Shown here one piece after another: positions 1-4,903 of a stretch of 6,132 nucleotides of DNA. Below the pieces are notes generated by a model, which searched no databases, was not told the origin of the DNA, and saw only the letters and a program-made list of their open reading frames with translations. The stretch's first letter is position 1. Every line of letters begins with the position of its first letter. Source of the stretch: Nitrosopelagicus sp964511265 (GTDB lineage: Archaea > Thermoproteota > Nitrososphaeria > Nitrososphaerales > Nitrosopumilaceae); assembly GCA_964511265.1 (NCBI GenBank), contig CAZEES010000038.1, forward strand, positions 1 through 6,132, in the 5' to 3' direction. The translations under genes and the position numbers were made by a program.

Positions 1-30
1 ACTTTTTCTGCATTAGAGAAAATGTTGTAA

Positions 31-38
31 ATTTATTA
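31..38 (+). promoter_or_regulatory. TATA-like box of the AN1 zinc-finger gene
   Basis: ATTTATTA is centred about 26 bases upstream of the ATG at 61. That is the usual archaeal distance between box A and the transcription start, so transcription would begin at or next to the start codon. There is no Shine-Dalgarno-like sequence between the box and the ATG. The background is very AT-rich, so spacing is the main support. Confidence 0.45.
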
Positions 39-60
39 GAGAAAAAATCCATCTTGTATT

Positions 61-282
61 ATGAAACCAGAGAGATGTGCGTATTGTGGAGATATGGTTG
101 ACATTCCATTTGAATGCACATATTGTAAAGATCCATTTTGTGACGAGCATAGACTTCCTGAAGACCATCGCTGTGTGAAATTAACGGTGATAAGAGCAAA
201 AAAGTTTGGTGAAAAAAAAGTGATCAGAGATGGTGGACCGGGTTCCAGCAAAATTAAAAGATTTTTTGGAAGATTTCGATAA
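61..282 (+). CDS. Small AN1-type zinc-finger protein
   Basis: This is a 73-residue protein whose first half is one complete AN1 zinc finger. The ligands are C6, C9, C19, C22, C27, H30, H36 and C38, spaced C-x2-C-x9-C-x2-C-x4-C-x2-H-x5-H-x-C, which should bind two zinc ions. The rest (about residues 39-73) is basic and ends in KRFFGRFR; it could contact nucleic acid, ribosome or membrane, but this is inference. AN1 fingers are best known from eukaryotic stress and ubiquitin-linked proteins, and stand-alone short versions occur in archaea with no firmly assigned role. The ATG at 61 is chosen because the first ligand lies five residues later and a TATA-like box sits about 26 bases upstream, which suggests a leaderless mRNA. 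The gene ends one base before the stop of the opposing membrane-protein gene. The family call is strong; the biological role is unknown. Confidence 0.9.
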   Translation: MKPERCAYCGDMVDIPFECTYCKDPFCDEHRLPEDHRCVKLTVIRAKKFGEKKVIRDGGPGSSKIKRFFGRFR

Positions 283-283
283 T

Positions 284-598
284 CTAATATTCTGCTTTTG
301 ATGGATCAATTTTCGAACGTCTTGCTTGATAAAATAATGTAGCAGCTAATGCAAGCATCACCAAAATTGACATCCATAATGGTTCTACATGGACATTATT
401 CTCTTGTGTAACAATCATTGAAGGAGAAACAACATAAATCACAGATAAAATTATCATAGAAACTCCCTGCACAGAAAGTTTTTTCCATGAAGGAATTTTG
501 ATTGCTCTACTGATTAATTCTATTGCGCCAAGAGCCAAAAATGGATAGATCGTAAAAGCTAAGAAATCAATTATATCAACTGAGCCGGGATGAGACAT
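284..598 (-). CDS. Small three-helix membrane protein of unknown function
   Basis: I do not recognise this 104-residue protein. It has three hydrophobic stretches long enough to span a membrane, at about residues 10-30, 44-64 and 73-91. They are joined by a basic loop (RAIKIPSWKK, 31-40) and a polar loop (TQENNVHVEP, 64-73). The tail (92-104) is short and charged, beginning RRSK. By the positive-inside rule the 31-40 loop and the C-terminus would both be cytoplasmic, which places the N-terminus outside. There is no cleavable signal peptide and no catalytic motif. The start codon lies one base after the stop of the GINS-like gene on the same strand, so the two are probably co-transcribed and perhaps translationally coupled. 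The 3' end abuts the AN1 gene from the other side. The coding call rests on the clean ORF, membrane topology and tight packing. Confidence 0.75.
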   Translation of the reverse strand: MSHPGSVDIIDFLAFTIYPFLALGAIELISRAIKIPSWKKLSVQGVSMIILSVIYVVSPSMIVTQENNVHVEPLWMSILVMLALAATLFYQARRSKIDPSKAEY

Positions 599-599
599 G

Positions 600-1157
600 T
601 TATTCTTCTATTCTAACTTTTAATGCAATTCCATTTGAAATTAAAGATTGTGCATTTTCGTTAGGGATTGTTGCAATATCTTCAGGTTTGAATGGACCAT
701 ACTTTTCTAGATCAACACCTACAATTTCGTCAAATTCTTTGACAAATCTGACTGTTACAGGTTTAGTTTTGTGTTTTGTGGAAGTAATTTCTAGGAATTT
801 TGATTTTCCATTTACTATCCCAGAAATTATCATGTTTTTTCTCTCATTCATTTCATCGTTTGAATCAATAACAAATTTTTCTTCATCTGTTAGAATACTA
901 TAAGATTTTGTAGACATTGCGGAGATTTTTTCTAGTCTTTTATTTATTAAGAGTTCAACTAGGTTTGTTGCAGTTGAAATTATCTGGTTTTTAGTTTTCT
1001 TTTCAATTCCATCGTATTCTTCATTTTTTAATTTCCCAATAAAGTTAGATAAATTTCTAAAAAAATCAGTACTAAGCTCCTGTGGTTCGTCGGTTTGAAA
1101 TTCTTGCATGACGATTACATGGAGATTTTTTAGATCTACTGATTCATTAGATGGCAT
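600..1157 (-). CDS. gins51: Probable GINS complex subunit, archaeal Gins51 (Sld5/Psf1-like)
   Basis: This 185-residue protein has the layout of archaeal Gins51. A helical, charged A-domain covers about residues 1-120, with predicted long helices around 30-80. A small beta-rich B-domain covers about 132-185. The B-domain carries the most telling signature: VGVDLEKYGPF (146-156), then a PxD turn, then IPNENAQSLISNGIA (164-178). This matches the 'F-V-G-x-D-x-x-x-Y-G-P-F ... lP-x-x-N-A-x-x-L-i' pattern of Sld5/Psf1-type subunits. GINS binds MCM and the RecJ/Cdc45-like protein (GAN) to form the archaeal replicative helicase complex. The A-then-B order favours Gins51 over Gins23, which has the domains reversed. 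The N-terminal half is divergent and gives little support by itself. It is probably co-transcribed with the membrane-protein gene one base downstream. The product family is likely but recognised from the short B-domain only. Confidence 0.72.
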   Translation of the reverse strand: MPSNESVDLKNLHVIVMQEFQTDEPQELSTDFFRNLSNFIGKLKNEEYDGIEKKTKNQIISTATNLVELLINKRLEKISAMSTKSYSILTDEEKFVIDSNDEMNERKNMIISGIVNGKSKFLEITSTKHKTKPVTVRFVKEFDEIVGVDLEKYGPFKPEDIATIPNENAQSLISNGIALKVRIEE

Positions 1158-1173
1158 TTTAATACAAAGTTAA

Positions 1174-1181
1174 TCTTAAAT
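1174..1181 (-). promoter_or_regulatory. Possible TATA-like box of the GINS-like gene
   Basis: On the minus strand this reads ATTTAAGA, centred about 20 bases upstream of the ATG at 1157, which is slightly too close for a perfect leaderless start. An alternative AT-rich box at about 1187-1194 (minus strand AATTAAAC) would give a 5' leader of a few bases. The spacer is only 58 bases and also has to drive glnA, so the two divergent promoters must lie close together or overlap. Confidence 0.3.
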
Positions 1182-1187
1182 GGTACG

Positions 1188-1194
1188 TTTAATT
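1188..1194 (+). promoter_or_regulatory. TATA-like box of glnA
   Basis: TTTAATT is centred about 25 bases upstream of the TTG start codon at 1216, which fits a leaderless transcript. A second AT-rich element on the same strand (TCTTAAAT, 1174-1181) would instead give a leader of about 12 bases. No Shine-Dalgarno sequence precedes the TTG. I see no clear operator palindrome for a nitrogen regulator in the spacer. Confidence 0.4.
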
Positions 1195-1215
1195 CTTTTA
1201 GCTTGAAGTAGAAAA

Positions 1216-2676
1216 TTGCCGTATAAAGTAATAGGTGGTAAAGCCACACAAGTAAAATATTCTTCAGATGAGGTATTCTCTAGAATAAAACACGAGGGGA
1301 TTAAGTTCATAGATCTTCAATTTACTGGTCTAACAGGCAGATTTCATCACACAACAATCTCAGCAGACACATTTACACCCGATCAGATGGAAGATGGCTT
1401 ACCAAAATTAGACGGTTCATCAATCGTAGGATTTACGGATATTGCAGATTCGGATTTAATACTAAAACCTGATCCAAGTACATTTGCAATTATTCCATGG
1501 GTAAAAGAGAAAAAGACTGCCAGACTGCTTTGTGATGTTTATTGGGGCGGAAATAGAGGACGTCTAGAAAGTGATCCTAGAGGAATTTGCCAAAAAGCAG
1601 AAAAATATGTTACAACACAAGGATTTGATTTTAGTAATTGGGGACCTGAGGTTGAATTCTTTGTTTTTGATAAGGTTCATTGGGATGTTTTAACACCATA
1701 CAAAGGTCAATCGTATTCTATTGAATCTGCTGAAGCACCATGGAGCCAAGAAGGAACTGGTTATCCTATGGGATTACAAGAGGGATATTATCCAAGTACA
1801 CCCTCAGATACACTTACACCATTTAGAAATGAGTGTGTTGATGTTTTGAATGATAGTTTTGGAATTTTATGTGATAACCATCATCATGAAGTTGCAACCG
1901 CAGGACAGTGTGAGATTGATATCAAATATGATTTAATGACTAATTCTGCTGACGGTGCACAATCATACAAATATGTTGTAAGAAATGTTGCGGCAGAATT
2001 TGGTAAAGTGGCAACAATGATGCCAAAACCAATCTCTATGGATTCGGGTTCGGGAATGCATACCAATGTCAGTTTATGGAAAAAAGATATGAATACATTT
2101 TATGATAAAGACGAGGATCTTGAATTGAGTCAAACTGGCCGATACTTTTGTGGAGGAGTGATGGCACACGCTAAAGGATTAACAGCAATCACAAATCCTA
2201 CTACAAACTCTTATCACAGATTGGTTCCAGGTTATGAAGCACCAGTTTACATTGCATGGAGTTCAAGTAATCGTTCTGCAACAATTAGAATACCCGGTCA
2301 TTTTACAGGAGAAAAATATGCATACATGAAAAGGATGGAATATCGTGTACCAGATCCAGCATCAAATCCTTACCTTGTATTTTCAGCTGTTTTAGCTGCA
2401 GGTCTAGATGGAATTAAAAAGAAGATAGAGCCTGGTGATCCGGTAAAAGAAGACATTTACAAAATGACAAAATCAGAAAGAATAAAACATGGTATTGATA
2501 CTTTACCTGCAAATCTTGGAAGAGCGTTAGATGAACTTGAAAGTGATAGAAAATATCTTACCCCAATTTTTGAAAACGAAGTTTTAGATAAAATTATTGA
2601 ATTAGAAAGAAGAGATCATAGAGAGATTGCAATTAGACCACATCCTCATGAATTTTATCTTTATTTTGATGTATAA
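1216..2676 (+). CDS. glnA: Glutamine synthetase, type I (beta-like)
   Basis: This enzyme makes glutamine from glutamate, ammonium and ATP in the cytoplasm, and is the main entry of ammonium into biomass. The 486-residue protein has the N-terminal beta-grasp domain (about 15-105) with the DGSSI ammonium-site motif at 66-70. The large catalytic domain follows: GPEVEFF (143-149; metal ligands E145, E147), HHHEVATAGQCE (222-233; E225, E233), SGSGMH (278-283; H282), RLVPGYEAP with E341 in the flap, and RSATIRIP (353-360). R373, E375 and R377 are also in place, so all expected catalytic residues are present. The segment between FFVFD and HHHEV is about as long as in E. coli GSI-beta. A tyrosine (Y415, in EDIYKM) stands where the enterobacterial enzyme is adenylylated. 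The start is TTG: the in-frame TGA at 1204 rules out an earlier start, and the next ATG would remove most of the beta-grasp domain. No GlnE or PII gene is in view. Confidence 0.97.
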   Translation: MPYKVIGGKATQVKYSSDEVFSRIKHEGIKFIDLQFTGLTGRFHHTTISADTFTPDQMEDGLPKLDGSSIVGFTDIADSDLILKPDPSTFAIIPWVKEKKTARLLCDVYWGGNRGRLESDPRGICQKAEKYVTTQGFDFSNWGPEVEFFVFDKVHWDVLTPYKGQSYSIESAEAPWSQEGTGYPMGLQEGYYPSTPSDTLTPFRNECVDVLNDSFGILCDNHHHEVATAGQCEIDIKYDLMTNSADGAQSYKYVVRNVAAEFGKVATMMPKPISMDSGSGMHTNVSLWKKDMNTFYDKDEDLELSQTGRYFCGGVMAHAKGLTAITNPTTNSYHRLVPGYEAPVYIAWSSSNRSATIRIPGHFTGEKYAYMKRMEYRVPDPASNPYLVFSAVLAAGLDGIKKKIEPGDPVKEDIYKMTKSERIKHGIDTLPANLGRALDELESDRKYLTPIFENEVLDKIIELERRDHREIAIRPHPHEFYLYFDV

Positions 2677-2684
2677 ACAGAGAT

Positions 2685-3071
2685 TCAAAATAATGGGCGT
2701 TCAGCCAGTTCGTGGATAAATATCAACGAAGCGATCATCATTCCCAGTCCACCGCAGATCATCAATGAAGTGAATTTTTGATTCTTAACTCCTAGAAAAA
2801 TTACAATGCCTCCTCCAAGTCCTAGGAAAACTGAGAGCATTCCAAGTGCCACAACTTCAAATTCTGCACCTATAGTCAAAGGTGTAAATATTCCAGAAAG
2901 TAATGCGACTGCTGCTACGATGTAAACATATTTTGTTCCAGATAGTAGGATTGATTTGATATTAGTTGATGTTTCTTTGGAAGGAACTTCTTGTTCTGCT
3001 AATTCAATTTCTTCGTCTTTTTGAACAGAGTCAGGTTTTGGAGCATCTGAAAAACGTCTATGTTTTGCCAT
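2685..3071 (-). CDS. Small three-helix membrane protein with charged N-terminal tail, unknown function
   Basis: I do not recognise this 128-residue protein. It begins with about 45 polar residues: a basic start (AKHRR) and then an acidic stretch rich in Glu (about 18-33). Three hydrophobic segments follow at about 48-67, 72-95 and 101-121, the second glycine-rich (FLGLGGGIVIFLG). The tail ends EL-AERPLF. The N-terminus looks cytoplasmic, since it lacks signal-peptide features. There are no catalytic motifs. It lies 42 bases downstream of the thermosome gene in the same direction, so read-through is possible, but a TATA-like box in the gap could give it its own promoter. Its 3' end faces the end of glnA across 8 bases. 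The clean ORF, the segregation of polar and hydrophobic parts and the tight packing support a real gene. No function can be assigned from sequence alone. Confidence 0.8.
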   Translation of the reverse strand: MAKHRRFSDAPKPDSVQKDEEIELAEQEVPSKETSTNIKSILLSGTKYVYIVAAVALLSGIFTPLTIGAEFEVVALGMLSVFLGLGGGIVIFLGVKNQKFTSLMICGGLGMMIASLIFIHELAERPLF

Positions 3072-3095
3072 TCTAATTTAGTCTAAAATTGATTG

Positions 3096-3103
3096 ATTAA
3101 AAT
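3096..3103 (-). promoter_or_regulatory. Possible TATA-like box in the gap after the thermosome gene
   Basis: On the minus strand this reads AATTTTAA, centred about 28 bases upstream of the ATG at 3071, close to the spacing of a leaderless archaeal promoter. The motif AATTTTA occurs twice, 14 bases apart (3084-3090 and 3098-3104). Because oligo-T runs also stop archaeal RNA polymerase, the same bases could act as a weak terminator for the thermosome transcript. The sequence alone does not decide between the two. Confidence 0.35.
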
Positions 3104-3113
3104 TTTTGCTAAT

Positions 3114-4808
3114 CTACATTCCCATTCCAGGTGGCATTCCCATGCCTCCCATTCCAGGCATACCGCCCATTCCACCCATGTCAGGCATACCGCCTTCTGC
3201 ACCTGGTGGAGGACCAGCAGATTTTGCCGTAGCAATGACATCATCAATTCTCAAGATCATACATGCAGCCTCTGTTGCTGCAGAGACAATTTGGTGTTTT
3301 ACTGCTAGTGGTTCAATAATATCTGTTGATTTCAAATTTCCAACTTTTCCTTTCATCACGTCAATTCCGGTCCATTTCTCGCCTTTGATTTGTTTTGAAC
3401 GCAGATGAGTTAGTGTGTCAATTGGATCCATTCCTGCATTTTCAGACAATGCTAAAGGAATTGATTCTAGTGCTTCTGCAAACTTTTCAGCAGCCAATTG
3501 TTCACGTCCTTGAAGTGATTTTGCCCAGTTTCTAATTTTTGTTGCTGCGAATGTTTCCGGTGCACCACCACCTGCAACTATAGATGGCAGTTCCATTACA
3601 TCTCTTACAACCATTAGTGAATCATGAACTGAACGTTCAACTTCATCGACAACTCTTTGTGAACCAGCACGTAGCAATAATGTTACAGATTTTGGATGTC
3701 TGCAACCTTCAACAAAGACCCATTTGTCTTCTTCAATTTTCTTTTCTTGTATTGATGATGCTGAGCCCAAGTCTTTTTCAAACAAGTCATCTAGATTAGT
3801 TACAATTCTTGCGCCTGTTGCTTTTGCTAGTTTTGACAAGTCACTTTCTTTTACACGTCTTACGGCTAGAATGCCTGCTTTAGACAAGTAATGTTGTGCC
3901 ATGTCATCAATTCCTTTTTGACATAAAACTACATTTGCGCCAGAACCAATAACTTTGTCAACCATTGTTTTGAGCATTTTGTTTTCTTCATCTAAGAATG
4001 CTTTCATTTGTTGTGGATTTGAAATGTTAATTTTTGCATCAGTTTCAGTTTTGTTAATTTCAAGTGCTGCGTTTAAGAGTGCAATTTTTCCTTCTGTGAT
4101 CTTTTTTGGCATTCCAGAGTGAACTATTTCTTTGTCTAAAACGATTCCCTGAATAATTGAAGATTCACTGATGGATCCTCCAGATTTCTTTTCTACTTTA
4201 ATATCATCAATGTCAACAGTGTATTTCTCACCGTTCTTTTCTGCAACGGCTTTTACTGCTTTGACAATCATTTCGGCTAGCTGTTCAGAATCTTTTCTAA
4301 CTAGTTTAGTTTGCATGGAAGTTTTTGCGATTTTTAATAAAATTGAATTATCAGTTGGTGAAACCTTATCAGCGATTTGATCTAGGAATTCTCTTGCCTT
4401 TCTTCCAGCCTTTCTGTAACCGTCAACAATAATTGTTGGGTGAACATCTTGTAAAACTAGTTTTTCAGCATGTTCCAGTAAAGCGCCTGCTAAAACTACC
4501 GCAGATGTAGTTCCATCTCCTACTTCATTGTCAGTAGTCTTTGAAATTTCAACTAGCATTTTAGCAGCTGGGTGTTGAACATCAATTTCCTTCAGAATTG
4601 TTGCTCCGTCATTTGTAATTGTAACATCGCCTAAAGAGTCAACAAGCATCTTATCCATTCCTTTTGGGCCTAGGCTGGTTTGAACAATTTCGGCTATAAT
4701 TTTGGCAGCTGCAATATTGTTTTTTTGGGCTTCTCTTCCTTTAACCTGACTTGCATCGTCTTTTAGAACTACAACAGGTAAATTGCCTTTTGGTGTCTGT
4801 GCTGCCAT
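3114..4808 (-). CDS. ths: Thermosome subunit (group II chaperonin)
   Basis: This is a 564-residue subunit of the ATP-driven double-ring folding chaperonin of archaea, homologous to eukaryotic CCT/TCP-1. Equatorial-domain signatures are SLGPKGMDKML (45-55), NDGATILKE (66-74) and GDGTTSAVVLAGALL (97-111), where D98 is the ATP-hydrolysis aspartate. The C-terminal half of the equatorial domain has VAGGGAPE (411-418) and GIDVMKGKVGNL (481-492). The middle (about 150-400) holds the intermediate and apical domains. It includes the stretch around 262-290 expected to form the helical protrusion that acts as a built-in lid, so no GroES-type partner is needed. The last 30 or so residues are a flexible Gly/Met/Pro tail pointing into the ring cavity. 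Length is normal. The ATG at 4808 follows a strong TATA-like box about 26 bases upstream, consistent with a leaderless, highly expressed mRNA. Whether this is the alpha or beta paralogue cannot be told from one gene. Confidence 0.98.
   Translation of the reverse strand: MAAQTPKGNLPVVVLKDDASQVKGREAQKNNIAAAKIIAEIVQTSLGPKGMDKMLVDSLGDVTITNDGATILKEIDVQHPAAKMLVEISKTTDNEVGDGTTSAVVLAGALLEHAEKLVLQDVHPTIIVDGYRKAGRKAREFLDQIADKVSPTDNSILLKIAKTSMQTKLVRKDSEQLAEMIVKAVKAVAEKNGEKYTVDIDDIKVEKKSGGSISESSIIQGIVLDKEIVHSGMPKKITEGKIALLNAALEINKTETDAKINISNPQQMKAFLDEENKMLKTMVDKVIGSGANVVLCQKGIDDMAQHYLSKAGILAVRRVKESDLSKLAKATGARIVTNLDDLFEKDLGSASSIQEKKIEEDKWVFVEGCRHPKSVTLLLRAGSQRVVDEVERSVHDSLMVVRDVMELPSIVAGGGAPETFAATKIRNWAKSLQGREQLAAEKFAEALESIPLALSENAGMDPIDTLTHLRSKQIKGEKWTGIDVMKGKVGNLKSTDIIEPLAVKHQIVSAATEAACMILRIDDVIATAKSAGPPPGAEGGMPDMGGMGGMPGMGGMGMPPGMGM
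3117..3194 (-). repeat. Coding repeat: Gly/Met-rich C-terminal tail of the thermosome
   Basis: Residues 539-564 are built from imperfect GGM and PGM units and contain nine methionines in the last 24 positions. On the plus strand it appears as recurring CATTCC / CATGCC / CCCAT blocks. Such tails are common in archaeal chaperonins and resemble the GGM tail of GroEL. Here it is a protein-level repeat, not a DNA element. Confidence 0.85.
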
Positions 4809-4830
4809 TAATCAAAACCAAGATTTTCAA

Positions 4831-4838
4831 AATATATA
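4831..4838 (-). promoter_or_regulatory. TATA box of the thermosome gene
   Basis: On the minus strand this reads TATATATT, the best match to the archaeal box A in the window. It is centred about 26 bases upstream of the ATG at 4808, which places transcription initiation at the start codon. Purine-rich AAGAAGC lies just upstream of it on the minus strand, where the TFB recognition element would be. Confidence 0.65.
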
Positions 4839-4875
4839 GCTTCTTGATTGAAGAGTCCAGAAAAGATCGCTGGTC

Positions 4876-4883
4876 TTAAATTA
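4876..4883 (+). promoter_or_regulatory. TATA-like box of glyA
   Basis: TTAAATTA is centred about 25 bases upstream of the ATG at 4904, again the spacing of a leaderless promoter. The core elements of this promoter and the divergent thermosome promoter are about 45 bases apart, so the 95-base spacer holds both without overlap of the boxes. Confidence 0.5.
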
Positions 4884-4903
4884 GGAAAATCGAGTTCAAA
4901 GTC

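Noticed and set aside
36..251. Minus-strand open frame of 71 codons over the AN1 gene.
   Set aside because: The plus strand encodes all eight AN1 zinc ligands; the antisense product has no pattern.
688..903. Plus-strand open frame of 71 codons inside the GINS-like gene.
   Set aside because: It lies wholly antisense to a longer frame with a recognisable GINS B-domain, and its Phe/Ser-rich product looks like a shadow.
3117..3194. Short recurring blocks that might suggest a CRISPR or satellite repeat.
   Set aside because: The blocks are irregular, have no spacers of even length, and encode the normal Gly/Met tail of a chaperonin.
3106..3408. Plus-strand open frame of about 100 codons rich in Pro, Ile and Gly.
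   Set aside because: It is the antisense of the thermosome tail; its composition follows from the GGM repeat and the thermosome frame is unmistakable.
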